NCBI RefSeq assembly: GCF_900090265.1
Contig: NZ_LT607752.1
Location: forward strand, 1,178,001-1,242,000
Reading direction: 5' to 3'
DNA: 64,000 bases
DNA from: Micromonospora rifamycinica
Lineage (GTDB): Bacteria > Actinomycetota > Actinomycetes > Mycobacteriales > Micromonosporaceae
Shown: positions 26,730-36,314 of the stretch, one piece after another
Position numbering within the stretch: position 1 is the stretch's first letter
How the letters are laid out: each line of letters opens with the position of its first letter
Program-made: the position numbers and the translations under genes
The notes under the pieces: generated by a model
What the model saw: only the letters and a program-made list of their open reading frames with translations
The model's database searches: none
Told to the model about the DNA's origin: nothing

Positions 26730-29729
26730 TCACGCGCCCCGGGTGCGCAGGTGGATGGCGCTGGCCTGCACCCTCGTCCGCACCTGGAGCTTGTCGAAGA
26801 TGTGCGACACGTGCACGCCGATGGTGCGTTCGCTGATGAACAGCCGCTGGCCGATCTCCCGGTTGGTCAGCCCCTCGGCCACCGCGGCGAGCACCTCACG
26901 TTCCCGTGCGGTCAGCGTGGTCAGCTCGTCAGCGTCCGACCCGACCGGTGCGCCGGCCCCGTCCGCCCCGCCGGCACGGGTGCGGCCCGCCCCGACCGGC
27001 CGGCTCCGCCCCGCCCGCGCACGCGGGACACCCGTGGCCGGCGCGGACGGGGCGCGCTCGGTCAACTCCACCCGGGCCCGCCCGGCCAACGTCCTGATCT
27101 CGCTGGTCAGCGGCACGGCCCCCAGGCCCTGCGCCATCTCGTGGGCCTCCCGCAGCAGCCGGCCCACGGCCTTGCCCCGGCTCCGCCGGGCCAGCAACGC
27201 CTCGGCCTGCCGCAGTCGCGAGTAGGCCGCCGGGTAGGGATGGTGCCGCTTGTCCCACTCCGCCGCCGACCGGGCCCAGGCCTCCGGGTCGCCCCGCCCG
27301 TCGAGCCGGGTCAGCTCGGCCATGCTCAACACCAGGAAACCGTCGGCGCTGAGCCGGACCGGACCGGCGGCCGTCCTGCTCTTGCTGGCCACCCGGTCGA
27401 GCGCGTCGCGCAGCCGGCGGACCGCCGTGGGGTCCACCGCGACGGTCCGGCTGGCGTGCGCCTCCGCCTCGGCCCGCAGCCCGTGCCAGGCCAGCGTGCC
27501 CAGCAGCACCACGTCGTCGGAGCGGCTCTCGGTCAGCCCCCGCTGCACCGCCTGCCGGGCCACGTCATGCCGGCCCTGCCACATCGCCAGCCCGGCGCGC
27601 AGGATCAGCATCGGCAGCACGTGCCGGGGTGCGCCACCACCGGCGAGCATGGTCGCCACCGCCTCCAGGTCCCGGTCGGAGGCCTCGACGTCGCCGTACC
27701 CGACGGAGAGCCGGCAGCGGGCCAGCAGCAGCTCCACCGCGTCGGCCCCGGACGGACGGTGCCGCAGCGCCGCCGCGACCACCTTCTCCGCCTCGGCCCA
27801 CTGGCCGACCCGGAACAGCCCGTTGGTGGCGATGGCCAGCAGCCGGGTCTCGTAGGTGCGGCCCAGCCCCAGCTCGGCGACCCGCTCGGCGCCCCGCCGG
27901 GCCACCACCACCCCCTCTTCGAGGATGTTCAGCGGCCCGGTCATCAGCTCCGCCAGATGCAGGTACGCGCAGGCCACGTCCTCGGGGCCACCGGAGCGCT
28001 CGGCGGTGTCCAGCGCCCGGCGGACCACCGTCAGGCCCGCGTCCGGGTCCTCCAGGAACGCCTCACTGAAGCCCAGCGCGGAGCTGGCCAGTACCACCTC
28101 GGTGGTGCTGCCGCCGACCGTCGCCGCCAGCTCCAGCGCCTCGCGGGCGCGTTGCCCGGCGTCGGCGTACCGGCCCAGGTGCAGCAGCAGCTCGGCGAGG
28201 CGGGCGGCGGCCGTCGTCCGTTCCCGGGTGGTGCACTCGGCGGATTCCAGCACGCTGCGGTACTCCGCCTCGGCGGGGGCGGACCGGCCCGCCGCGGCGA
28301 GGTAGCGGGCCCGCCGGATGCGCAGCCCGCAGGACGGGTCGAGCGGTTCGCCGCCGGTCAGCTCGGTCAGCAGGGACAGCGCGCGGGCGTGCTCGCCGCT
28401 CTGGTGGGCGGTCTCGGCGGCGTGCTCCAGCAGCACCGCCCGGTCCACCTCGGGCGGGGTCGCCCCCGGTCCGCTGACCGGGGTGGCGGCGAGCTGCAAC
28501 GCCGCCGTCCAGTGCCGGTGCGCCTCGGCGAAACCGTAGAGCCGTTCGGCCTCCCCGGCGGCGGCCATCGCCGCCGGCAGGGCGCGTCCGGGCTCGCCGG
28601 CCAGCCGCCAGTGGTGTGCCAGCCGCGCCTGGTGCAGCTCCGCCGGTGCCCGGGTGAGCGCCTCGGCGTACCGCCGGTGCAGGCCGGTCCGCTCCGCCGG
28701 GAGCAGCTCGTGGGCGAGCACCTCGGCGACCAGCCGGTGCCGCAGCCGGTAGCCGTCGTCCGCACCGACGAGCAGCCGGTGGGCGACCGCCTCCCGAAGC
28801 GCCTCGATCAGCTCCGCCTCGGGCAGGCCGAGCACCTCGGCGAGCAGCCAGTGCTCGACCGGTTCGACACCGACGGCGACCGCGTGCACCGCCGCGTGCG
28901 CGTGCCGGGGCAGTGCGTCCACCCGGGACAGGAAGATCTCGCGCAGCGTGTCGGACAGCCCGGCGCGGCCGTCGCGCAGGTCACGGGCCAGCTCCTCGAC
29001 CACGAACGGGTTGCCGCCGCTGCGCTGCCAGATCTGCTCGGCGGCCTCCGGCGCCAGCGGCGTACCGACGATCTCGACGGCCAGCCGGTCGGTGTCGGCC
29101 CGGTCGAGCGGGGCCAGGTCGAGCACCCGCACCGACCGCAGCCGGCGCAGCTCGGTGAGCACCCGACGCAGTGGATGTGCCCCCTGCAACGACTCGGCCC
29201 GCACCGCCGCCAGCACCGACAGTTGCAGGTCACCGAGGCCGGCGAGCAGATAGAGCAGCAGTTGCCGGGTGGTCCGGTCCACCCACTGGAGGTCGTCGAG
29301 GACGAGCACCAGCGGACGCCCCTGGGCGATCATGCTCAGCCCCCGGGAGACCCGCTCCAGCAGTGCCCCGGCGCTGTCGGCTCCCCCGGTCTCCTCGACG
29401 AAGGTCCGCAGCAGGCCGCGCACCGTCGACGAGGTGCGGGCCTGGCCGGCGGCGAGCTCGGCGTCGAACCGGCGCAGCGCCTGGAGCACCGGGTGCAGCG
29501 GTGAGGCGTCGCCGATGTCCAGGCAGGAGCCGGTGAGCACCACCGCCCCCGCGTCCCGTAACCGGGCCGCCGCCTCGGTGAGCAGGCGGGTCTTGCCCAC
29601 CCCGCTCTCGCCGCTGACGAAGACCGCGGCGGTCTGCCCGGGACCGATGTCGTGGTGGAGCGCGGCGCACAGCACCGCCAGCTGGTCGGCGCGGCCGACG
29701 AGCGGTGCGGTGTCCACATCGCTGGCCAT
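26730..29729 (-). CDS. large ATP-binding LuxR-family (LAL) transcriptional regulator
   Basis: A 999-aa LAL regulator. The N-terminal AAA/STAND ATPase has Walker A GESGVGKT (about residues 40-47) and Walker B LVLVLDDLQWVD (about 140-151). A long TPR-like middle (about 400-870) follows. A C-terminal LuxR helix-turn-helix (LTAREREVLAAVAEGLTNREI to GVHVSHIFDKLQ) occupies about the last 65 residues, after a Pro/Arg/Gly linker. Such proteins often activate secondary metabolism or carbohydrate genes in response to a ligand that frees the ATPase. It is divergent from the cyclase/ATPase-like gene across 187 bp. Start at the first ATG, directly before the P-loop domain. The target genes are unknown. 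Confidence 0.9.
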   Translation of the reverse strand: MASDVDTAPLVGRADQLAVLCAALHHDIGPGQTAAVFVSGESGVGKTRLLTEAAARLRDAGAVVLTGSCLDIGDASPLHPVLQALRRFDAELAAGQARTSSTVRGLLRTFVEETGGADSAGALLERVSRGLSMIAQGRPLVLVLDDLQWVDRTTRQLLLYLLAGLGDLQLSVLAAVRAESLQGAHPLRRVLTELRRLRSVRVLDLAPLDRADTDRLAVEIVGTPLAPEAAEQIWQRSGGNPFVVEELARDLRDGRAGLSDTLREIFLSRVDALPRHAHAAVHAVAVGVEPVEHWLLAEVLGLPEAELIEALREAVAHRLLVGADDGYRLRHRLVAEVLAHELLPAERTGLHRRYAEALTRAPAELHQARLAHHWRLAGEPGRALPAAMAAAGEAERLYGFAEAHRHWTAALQLAATPVSGPGATPPEVDRAVLLEHAAETAHQSGEHARALSLLTELTGGEPLDPSCGLRIRRARYLAAAGRSAPAEAEYRSVLESAECTTRERTTAAARLAELLLHLGRYADAGQRAREALELAATVGGSTTEVVLASSALGFSEAFLEDPDAGLTVVRRALDTAERSGGPEDVACAYLHLAELMTGPLNILEEGVVVARRGAERVAELGLGRTYETRLLAIATNGLFRVGQWAEAEKVVAAALRHRPSGADAVELLLARCRLSVGYGDVEASDRDLEAVATMLAGGGAPRHVLPMLILRAGLAMWQGRHDVARQAVQRGLTESRSDDVVLLGTLAWHGLRAEAEAHASRTVAVDPTAVRRLRDALDRVASKSRTAAGPVRLSADGFLVLSMAELTRLDGRGDPEAWARSAAEWDKRHHPYPAAYSRLRQAEALLARRSRGKAVGRLLREAHEMAQGLGAVPLTSEIRTLAGRARVELTERAPSAPATGVPRARAGRSRPVGAGRTRAGGADGAGAPVGSDADELTTLTAREREVLAAVAEGLTNREIGQRLFISERTIGVHVSHIFDKLQVRTRVQASAIHLRTRGA

Positions 29730-29916
29730 GTCCGCAGCCTAGTCACAGGTCCCCGCACCCTTCTACGGGCTTAATCCCTCACCGGTACCTCTCGCGTCGA
29801 CATTGCGACTAAAGGTGCTGTCGCGCCGACATACGTCGTTCGGCAGATCCCCCGTCAGCCCGGTGGTGGAAGTCTCCGATCGTCGTCAACACCACTGCGG
29901 ATGAAGGGTGGGTGGG

Positions 29917-32241
29917 ATGCCACTGTCCACGGTCGGTACCGGTCGGGAAGACGTCACCACGTCGCCCTGGCCGGTACCGCAGGAACGGCGGACACTGACG
30001 GTGCTCTTCGCCGACATCGTCGGGTCGACCGCGCTGACCGAACGGCTGGACCCGGAGGACGTCCGGGCGGTGCAGTTCGCCTACTTCGACATCGTCGCCG
30101 GTGTGCTGCGCCGCTGGCAGGGCACGGTGGAGAAGTACGTCGGTGATGCGGTGATGGCCTTGTTCGGCGCCCGTACCTCCGACGGGCTCGACGGCTACCG
30201 GGCCGTCCGGGCCGCCCTGGAGATCCAGACCGCGCTGGACCGGCGGGTGCTCCCCGGCGGGGTGCGGCTGCGGGTCCGGGTCGGCGTCGCCACCGGCGAG
30301 GCGGTGGTCGACCTGGCCGGCGTCCGCGACGGCGGCCACGGCATGGCCTCCGGCGCGGTCCTCACCACCGCCGCCCGCATCCAGGAGTACGCCCCGGCGG
30401 GTGGCGTGGTCGTCTGCGCCGCCACCCACCGGGCCACCGCCGGCCTGGTCGACCAGCACGCCCTCGCCCCGGCCACCCTCACCGGCAAGGCGCTGCCGGT
30501 CGACGTCTGGCGGGTCACCCGCACCGGACACCCGCGCCCCACCCGGCACCACGGCCCGCTGATCGGCCGGCGGCGCGAGGTCGCCACCGTCCGTGACCAG
30601 CTCACCCGCGCCGCCCGCGAGCACCGTCCACGGTGGGTGGCCCTGGTCGGGCCGGACGGCATCGGTCGCAGCCGGCTGCTGGCCGAGCTGCGTCACCGGC
30701 TGCCGGAGGTCGACGGCACCCCGGTGTGCTGGACGGTGGCGCACTGCCCGCCGTACCCGGAGCAGGTGCTCGGGCCGGTCGCGGAGCTGCTGCGGGACCT
30801 CGCGGGGCTGGCCGCCACCGACCCGGCGGAGACCGTCCACGCCCGGCTGGCCGCCCTGGTCGAGGGCCTGCTCCCGGCGCACCGGGCGGCGGTGACGGTG
30901 GCGGCGCTCGGCGCGCTGCTGGCCGCCCCGGACCGGTCGGCGGAGACCGGGGCCGCAGCGGTACGCCAGGTGCTGCTCGCCCTGGCCGCCCGCCGACCGG
31001 TGGTGGTCGGCGTGGACGACCTGGACCGGGCCGCCCCGCAGGTGAACCACTTCCTGCACACGCTGTTCGCCACCGCGACCGCCCGGGGGCTGCCGCTGGC
31101 GGTGCTGGCCACCCACCGGCCGGAGCACGTGGACCCGCTTCCGCTGCCGGGGCACCGCCGCCAGCCGGTGGAACTGCCACCGTTGGACACCGTCCACACC
31201 GGCCGGCTGCTGCGCCGGCTGGTCGCGCGGGCCGGTCGGCCGGCCACGGACGTCGTCCGGCTGGTGCCACTGGTCGCCGGCCGCCCCGGCTACGCCGCCG
31301 CCTACGTCGACGCCGCGCGACCGGGCACGCCGCAGCCGCCGGCCGGCCGGTCGGCCGAACCGGCGCTGCCCGAGTCGCTGCGCCGCCGCGCCGCCGCCCG
31401 GCTGGACCGGTGCGACGGCCCGCACCGGGCGGTGCTGATGGCCGCCGCGACCCTCGACGGCGAGTTCACCGCGTCGGCGGTGGCCGGGCTGCTCGGCTGG
31501 ACGCCCGGTCGGGTGGCGGACAGTCTGCGCCGGCTCACCGACGCCGGGCTGGTCCGGCCCGGCGCGCGGGGCGGCCACGTCATCGCCGACCCGGCCCTGC
31601 GCCGCTGCGCGTCCGACCGACTGCCCCGGACGGTCCGCGCCGACTTCGCCCGGCGGGCCGGCACCGCCCTTCCGGCCGCCCACGCCGACCTCGCCCGGCG
31701 GGCCGGCACCGCTCTCCCGCCCGGCCGCGGCGACCTCGCCCGCCGGGCCGGCACCGCCCTCCCCGCCGCGTCCGCCGGCCGCGGCGACCTCGCCCACCGG
31801 GCCGCGCCCGGCCGGCCGGCCGCACCCGCCCACCGGGTCGGGGTCGGGGTCGGGCGGAAGGTCCCGGGCATCCGGTCGATCGGCGGGTCGACCACGGGCA
31901 TCCGGTCGCCGTGGCGGCGGACGGTCGTCACGGCGCCGGCCGGTGACGCCTTCCGGCTGCGAACGGTCCCCCCGGACGCCATCCCGTCCCACGACCCCCG
32001 CCGGGTGCGGGTCGACGTCGACGGACCACGCCGGTTCGACCCGCTGCGGCGGTCCGGAGGGTCCGGGGACCGCGATCCACGGCCCGGCGCCGGGGTGGCG
32101 CACGCGGGCGCGGTAATCGTGCCGCTACCGGTCCGGGTGGCCGCCGCGCCGGCCGGTCCCCGACCGGGCACCGGTGGCCGGCGACGACGGGGCGAAGGGG
32201 TGCCGCGCCCGGCCGTACCGTTACCGGCGCGGGCCGCCTGA
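29917..32241 (+). CDS. class III nucleotide cyclase domain fused to AAA/TPR-like ATPase region (degenerate)
   Basis: A 774-aa protein. Residues about 24-190 are an adenylate/guanylate cyclase catalytic domain. The metal-binding Asp pair D33 (LFADIVGST) and D77 (EKYVGDAVM) is intact, and VGVATGEAVV follows. The next domain resembles the ATPase of LAL-type proteins, but its P-loop reads LVGPDGIGRSRLL, with Arg where Walker A has Lys. From about residue 570 the sequence becomes a low-complexity tandem repeat (ARRAGTALP units) and an Arg/Pro-rich tail with no fold and no DNA-binding domain. ATG at 29917 has AAGG upstream; a GTG three codons earlier is possible. It may be cyclase-active but ATPase-dead, or partly frameshifted at the 3' end. 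Confidence 0.72.
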   Translation: MPLSTVGTGREDVTTSPWPVPQERRTLTVLFADIVGSTALTERLDPEDVRAVQFAYFDIVAGVLRRWQGTVEKYVGDAVMALFGARTSDGLDGYRAVRAALEIQTALDRRVLPGGVRLRVRVGVATGEAVVDLAGVRDGGHGMASGAVLTTAARIQEYAPAGGVVVCAATHRATAGLVDQHALAPATLTGKALPVDVWRVTRTGHPRPTRHHGPLIGRRREVATVRDQLTRAAREHRPRWVALVGPDGIGRSRLLAELRHRLPEVDGTPVCWTVAHCPPYPEQVLGPVAELLRDLAGLAATDPAETVHARLAALVEGLLPAHRAAVTVAALGALLAAPDRSAETGAAAVRQVLLALAARRPVVVGVDDLDRAAPQVNHFLHTLFATATARGLPLAVLATHRPEHVDPLPLPGHRRQPVELPPLDTVHTGRLLRRLVARAGRPATDVVRLVPLVAGRPGYAAAYVDAARPGTPQPPAGRSAEPALPESLRRRAAARLDRCDGPHRAVLMAAATLDGEFTASAVAGLLGWTPGRVADSLRRLTDAGLVRPGARGGHVIADPALRRCASDRLPRTVRADFARRAGTALPAAHADLARRAGTALPPGRGDLARRAGTALPAASAGRGDLAHRAAPGRPAAPAHRVGVGVGRKVPGIRSIGGSTTGIRSPWRRTVVTAPAGDAFRLRTVPPDAIPSHDPRRVRVDVDGPRRFDPLRRSGGSGDRDPRPGAGVAHAGAVIVPLPVRVAAAPAGPRPGTGGRRRRGEGVPRPAVPLPARAA
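31645..31805 (+). repeat. in-frame tandem repeat coding for (A/F)RRAGTALP units
   Basis: Four imperfect units of about 50 bp, each encoding DLARRAGTALP-like peptide plus a short Pro/Gly spacer, within the 3' part of the cyclase/ATPase-like gene. Confidence 0.75.
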
Positions 32242-32254
32242 CCGTGACCGGCGC

Positions 32255-33274
32255 TCAGCGGATCGCCCCGGTGGCCGGTGGGGGCGGGTCGTCACGCATG
32301 GCGCGTACCGCCGCACCGGCGAAGAGACACGCGGCGTGGTGACCGGGGGCCACCTCGACCGCGGGCGGATCCGTCTCGGCGCAGTCGGGACGGGCCTGCG
32401 GGCAGCGGGTCCGGAACCGGCAGCCGCTCGGCGGGTCGGTCGGGCTGGGCAGCTCACCGCGCAGGATGATCCGTCGCCGGTCGCGCTCCACCCGGGGGTC
32501 GGCCACCGGGATCGCCGACAGCAGGGCCGCCGTGTACGGGTGCGCCGGCTCCCGCCAGAGCTGCGCCGGAGTGCCCGTCTCCACGATGCGTCCCAGGTGC
32601 ATCACGGCGATCCGGTCGCTCAGGTGCTCCACGGCGGCCAGGTCGTGCGCGATGAACAGGTAGGTCAGCCCGAGGTCACGTTGCAGCCGGCGCAGCAGGT
32701 TCATGATCTGCGCCTGCACGCTCAGGTCGAGCGACGCGATCGGTTCGTCGAGGACGATCAGGTCGGGCTCACCGGCCAGCGCCCGGGCGATCCCGACCCG
32801 CTGGCGCTGGCCGCCGGAGAGTTCGTGCGGGTGCCGGCCGGCCGTCTCGGGTCGTAGCCCCACCAGGTCGAGCAGCTCGGCGACCCGACGTCGACGGGCC
32901 TCGGCGCTGCCCGCGAGCCGGTGGACGACCAGCGGCTCGGCGATGCTGGCGCCGACGGTGCGGCGCGGGTCCAGCGACGCCTGCGGGTCCTGGAACACCA
33001 TCGCCACCCGGCGACGCAGCCCGCGTAGCCGACGACGCGACCAGCCGGTGACGTCCTGTCCGCCGACCCGGATCCGCCCGGCGGTCGGGTCGACCAGTCG
33101 CAGCAGCGCCAGACCGGCGGTCGACTTGCCGCTGCCGGACTCACCCACCAGCCCCAGCGTCTCGCCGGCCCGCACCGCCAGCGACACCCCGTCCACCGCA
33201 CGGACGGGTGGGCCGCCCGGGCTGGGAAACCAGACGGTCAGGTCGTCGAGTTCGGCGACGGGTGCCGTACTCAT
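32255..33274 (-). CDS. oligopeptide/nickel-type ABC transporter ATP-binding protein (DppF/OppF-like)
   Basis: A 339-aa ABC ATPase. Walker A GESGSGKST (about residues 43-51), Q-loop FQDPQ, signature LSGGQRQR, Walker B DLIVLDEP and H-loop IAHD are all intact. The C-terminal oligopeptide-transporter extension has the four-cysteine pattern (C-x5-C-x6-C, GCRFRTRCPQARPDCAET). It is the last gene of the five-gene import operon; its start overlaps the stop of the DppD-like gene (TGATG). Confidence 0.92.
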   Translation of the reverse strand: MSTAPVAELDDLTVWFPSPGGPPVRAVDGVSLAVRAGETLGLVGESGSGKSTAGLALLRLVDPTAGRIRVGGQDVTGWSRRRLRGLRRRVAMVFQDPQASLDPRRTVGASIAEPLVVHRLAGSAEARRRRVAELLDLVGLRPETAGRHPHELSGGQRQRVGIARALAGEPDLIVLDEPIASLDLSVQAQIMNLLRRLQRDLGLTYLFIAHDLAAVEHLSDRIAVMHLGRIVETGTPAQLWREPAHPYTAALLSAIPVADPRVERDRRRIILRGELPSPTDPPSGCRFRTRCPQARPDCAETDPPAVEVAPGHHAACLFAGAAVRAMRDDPPPPATGAIR

Positions 33275-34380
33275 CAGCCCTCCGGGATGGGTCGGTCGTG
33301 GCCCGTGCCGGCGGTCGACACACCGGTGGGGTGGCCGTCGCCGACGGACGCACGGTCCCGGGCGGCCGGGTCGTCGCCGGTGGCGGGGCAGAAGGTGCGG
33401 ACCCGGTGCGCGGGGGCGATCGGGATCAGCGGCGGCAGTTCGTGGGCGCAGCGGGGGTCGCCGCGCACCGGGCAGCGGGGCCAGAAGGCGCACCCCGGCG
33501 GCAGGGCGAGCGGGCTGGGCGGCGCACCGGGGATCGCGGCCAGCTCCTCCCCCGCCATGCCGGGCCGGGGCCGGGCGGCCAGCAGACCCCGGGTGTACGG
33601 GTGGCCCGGCGCGGCGAAGACCGCGTCGACCGGCCCCTGCTCCACGATCCGCCCGCCGTACATCACCGCGACGGTGTCGGCGATCCCGGCCACCACGCCG
33701 AGGTCGTGGGTGATCCAGACGACCGCGGTGCCGAGCCGGCGGCGCAGGTCGGCGACGAGCTCGACGATCTGCGCCTGGGTGGTGACGTCCAACGCGGTGG
33801 TCGGCTCGTCGGCGATCAGCAGCTCCGGCTCGCAGGCCAGCGCCATCGCGATGACCACCCGTTGCCGCATCCCGCCGGAGAACTGGTGCGGATGGGCGTC
33901 CACCCGGCGTTCGGGCGACGGGATGCCGACCAGGTCGAGCAGCTCGACGGCGCGGGACCGGGCCTGCCGGCGGGTCATCCCGAGATGCTCCTCGCACGCC
34001 TCGGTGACCTGCCGGCCGACGGTCAGCACCGGGTTGAGGGTGGTCATCGGGTCCTGGAAGACGAAGCCGACGTGCCGGCCGCGCCAGCGGCGGCGGTCCG
34101 CGCCGGACATGGCGGTCAGCTCCCGGCCCAGCAGCCGGACCCGGCCGGTGACCGTGGCGGAACGCGGGGCCAGGCCGGTGGCGGCGAGCACGGTCATGCT
34201 CTTGCCGCTGCCGGACTCGCCGACCAGGGCGAGGGTCTGCCCGGGGGACACCGACCAGTCGACGCCCGCGACCGCCCGGGCCGGGCCGTCGCGGGTGCCG
34301 AGGGTCACCGTCAGGTCGCTGATCTCCAGCACCGGCGCGTCCCCGGCGGCCCGGGGCGACGGCACGACGGGTCCGCTCAC
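33274..34380 (-). CDS. oligopeptide/nickel-type ABC transporter ATP-binding protein (DppD/OppD-like)
   Basis: A 368-aa ABC ATPase. Walker A GESGSGKS (about residues 51-58), signature FSGGMRQR, Walker B LLIADEP and H-loop ITHD are present, and the oligopeptide C-terminal extension has the CAFWPRCPVRGDPRC cysteine cluster. The GTG at 34380 overlaps the DppC-like stop (GTGA). It forms a heterodimer with the DppF-like ATPase beneath the two permeases. Confidence 0.92.
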   Translation of the reverse strand: MSGPVVPSPRAAGDAPVLEISDLTVTLGTRDGPARAVAGVDWSVSPGQTLALVGESGSGKSMTVLAATGLAPRSATVTGRVRLLGRELTAMSGADRRRWRGRHVGFVFQDPMTTLNPVLTVGRQVTEACEEHLGMTRRQARSRAVELLDLVGIPSPERRVDAHPHQFSGGMRQRVVIAMALACEPELLIADEPTTALDVTTQAQIVELVADLRRRLGTAVVWITHDLGVVAGIADTVAVMYGGRIVEQGPVDAVFAAPGHPYTRGLLAARPRPGMAGEELAAIPGAPPSPLALPPGCAFWPRCPVRGDPRCAHELPPLIPIAPAHRVRTFCPATGDDPAARDRASVGDGHPTGVSTAGTGHDRPIPEG

Positions 34381-35363
34381 CGGATGCTCCTGCGGGCTTC
34401 GCCGAGGGTGAGCCGACGGGGGTCGAGCACGTCCCGCAGCGCGTCGCCGACCAGGTTGAAGGCGAGCACGGTCAGGAAGATCGCCGCGCCGGGGAAGACC
34501 CCCAGCCACCAGGCGTCGGTGACGAACCCGCGCCCGTCGTAGAGCATCCGGCCCCAGGCCGGCGCGGGTGGCTGGACGCCCAGCCCGAGGAAGGACAGCG
34601 CCGCCTCGGACAGGATCGCGAAGGCCAGCGACAGCGAGGTCTGCACGATCAGCGGCGCGGCGACGTTGGGCAGCACGTGCCGGCGCAGGATGCGCAGGTC
34701 CGAGGTGCCGATGGAGACGGCGGCCCGGACGAAGACCTGTTCCCGGACGGCGAGCACGCCGGCCCGGGTCACCCGGGCGAAGATCGGGGTGTAGACCACC
34801 CCGATGGCGACCATCGCGGTGACCAGCCCCGGGCCGAGCACCGCGACGATCGCCACGGCGAGCAGCAGCACGGGGAAGGCGAACAACACGTCCATGCCGC
34901 GCATGAGGACGGTGTCCGCCCAGCCGCCGTACCAGCCGGCCAGCAGGCCGACGGTCACCCCCACGGCCAGGGCGATACCGACGCTGACCAGACCCACCTG
35001 CAACGACACCCGGGCCGCCACCAGCACCCGGCTGAGCACGTCGCGGCCCAGCTCGTCGGTGCCGAACGGGTGCGCGCCGCTGGGTGGGCGGAGCATCCGG
35101 TCGACGTCCACGTCGTTGATCCCGGCCGGCGCGAGCCACTGCCCGGCCAGCCCGACCACCAGCAGGACCAGCAGCACCACCGTGCCGGCGACGGCCGGCG
35201 GGTCGTGCCGCAGCGCGGTCAGCGTACGCCGCAGGGCACCCGCCGGGGCCACCGTCGGCCACGGGTTCCCGTCGACCGGGCCGCCCGGCGGCGGGGTGAC
35301 GGACGACGGGTCGCGAGCGCCGTGCCACGCGCCGGTGGGCGGCGTCCGGTCCCGGGCGCTCAT
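34377..35363 (-). CDS. oligopeptide/nickel-type ABC transporter permease (DppC-like)
   Basis: A 328-aa permease. A Pro-rich N-terminal tail of about 50 residues precedes the first transmembrane helix (AVAGTVVLLVLLVVGLAGQW). The periplasmic HPFGTDELGRDVLSRV motif and the cytoplasmic EAA-like loop (ARVTRAGVLAVREQVFVRAA) are typical of DppC/OppC. About six transmembrane helices. ATG start overlaps the DppB-like stop by 4 nt. Confidence 0.92.
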   Translation of the reverse strand: MSARDRTPPTGAWHGARDPSSVTPPPGGPVDGNPWPTVAPAGALRRTLTALRHDPPAVAGTVVLLVLLVVGLAGQWLAPAGINDVDVDRMLRPPSGAHPFGTDELGRDVLSRVLVAARVSLQVGLVSVGIALAVGVTVGLLAGWYGGWADTVLMRGMDVLFAFPVLLLAVAIVAVLGPGLVTAMVAIGVVYTPIFARVTRAGVLAVREQVFVRAAVSIGTSDLRILRRHVLPNVAAPLIVQTSLSLAFAILSEAALSFLGLGVQPPAPAWGRMLYDGRGFVTDAWWLGVFPGAAIFLTVLAFNLVGDALRDVLDPRRLTLGEARRSIR

Positions 35364-36304
35364 CGCAGCCTGATCCTCGGGTCGAGGCGGGCGTACAGGA
35401 CGTCCACCAGCAGGTTCGTCAGCAGGAAGAGGGTGGCCACGAAGAGCACCGCGCCCTGCAGCACCGGATAGTCCCGGGCCTGCACGGCGTCGTAGGTGAG
35501 CCGGCCGATGCCCGGCCAGGCGAACAGCACCTCGATCACGATCACCCCGCCGACCAGGCTGGCCAACTGCACCCCCACCACGGTGACCACCGGGATCAGC
35601 GCGTTGCGCAGCACGTGCCGGACGACCACCACCCGCCGGCGCAGCCCCTTGGCCTCGGCGGTACGGACGTAGTCCTCGGCGAGCACCTCGAGCACCGAGG
35701 AGCGGATGAAGCGGGTGAGGATGGAGGCGGTGACCAGGCCGACGGCGGCGGCGGGCAGCGCCACGTGGGACGCCCAGCCCGCCGGGTCGTCGGTGAGCGC
35801 CACGTAGCCCGACGGCGGCAGCCAGCCGAGCACCCCGGCGAAGAGCAGGATGCCCATGATGCCCGTCCAGAAGTCGGGGACGGAGACCCCGAACTGGCTG
35901 AACACCCGGGCGGCGTGGTCGACGAACGAGCCGCTGCGCACCGCGGAGAGCACGCCGAGGGGGAAGGCGACCAGCAGGGCGAGCAGCACGGCGGTCACCG
36001 CCAGCGACCCGGTGGCGGGGAGCCGCTCCAGCACGATCGTGGTGACCGGCTGGCCGCTGCGGAAGCTGACCCCGAGGTCACCGGTGAGCGCATGGCCGAC
36101 GTAGCTGAGGTACTGCACCACCAGCGGCCGGTCCAGCCCCGAGCGTTCCCGCAGCGCGTCGTAGGTCTGCTGGTCGAAGCGGGTGCCGAGGGAGACCCGG
36201 ACCGGGTCGCCGGGGACCAGTTGCAGCAGCAGGAAGACCACCAGGGTCACCCCGAGCAGGACGACGACCGACTGGAGCAGTCGCCGCAGGACGAAGCGTC
36301 CCAC
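35360..36304 (-). CDS. oligopeptide/nickel-type ABC transporter permease (DppB-like)
   Basis: A 314-aa permease beginning GRFVLRRLLQSVVVLLGVTL, the usual DppB first helix, followed by the LVPGDPVRV loop and the EAA-like DYVRTAEAKGLRRR. The GTG at 36304 is preferred because it is preceded by a GA/G-rich ribosome-binding site (GAGGGGGGCGG) and lies 10 bp after the binding-protein stop; the upstream ATG at 36337 would overlap that gene. About six transmembrane helices. Confidence 0.92.
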   Translation of the reverse strand: MGRFVLRRLLQSVVVLLGVTLVVFLLLQLVPGDPVRVSLGTRFDQQTYDALRERSGLDRPLVVQYLSYVGHALTGDLGVSFRSGQPVTTIVLERLPATGSLAVTAVLLALLVAFPLGVLSAVRSGSFVDHAARVFSQFGVSVPDFWTGIMGILLFAGVLGWLPPSGYVALTDDPAGWASHVALPAAAVGLVTASILTRFIRSSVLEVLAEDYVRTAEAKGLRRRVVVVRHVLRNALIPVVTVVGVQLASLVGGVIVIEVLFAWPGIGRLTYDAVQARDYPVLQGAVLFVATLFLLTNLLVDVLYARLDPRIRLR

Positions 36305-36314
36305 CCCGCCCCCC

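Noticed and set aside
30693..31247. Minus-strand frames inside the cyclase/ATPase-like gene
   Set aside because: Ser/Arg/Ala-rich shadow translation without family signals; the plus-strand frame has intact cyclase motifs.
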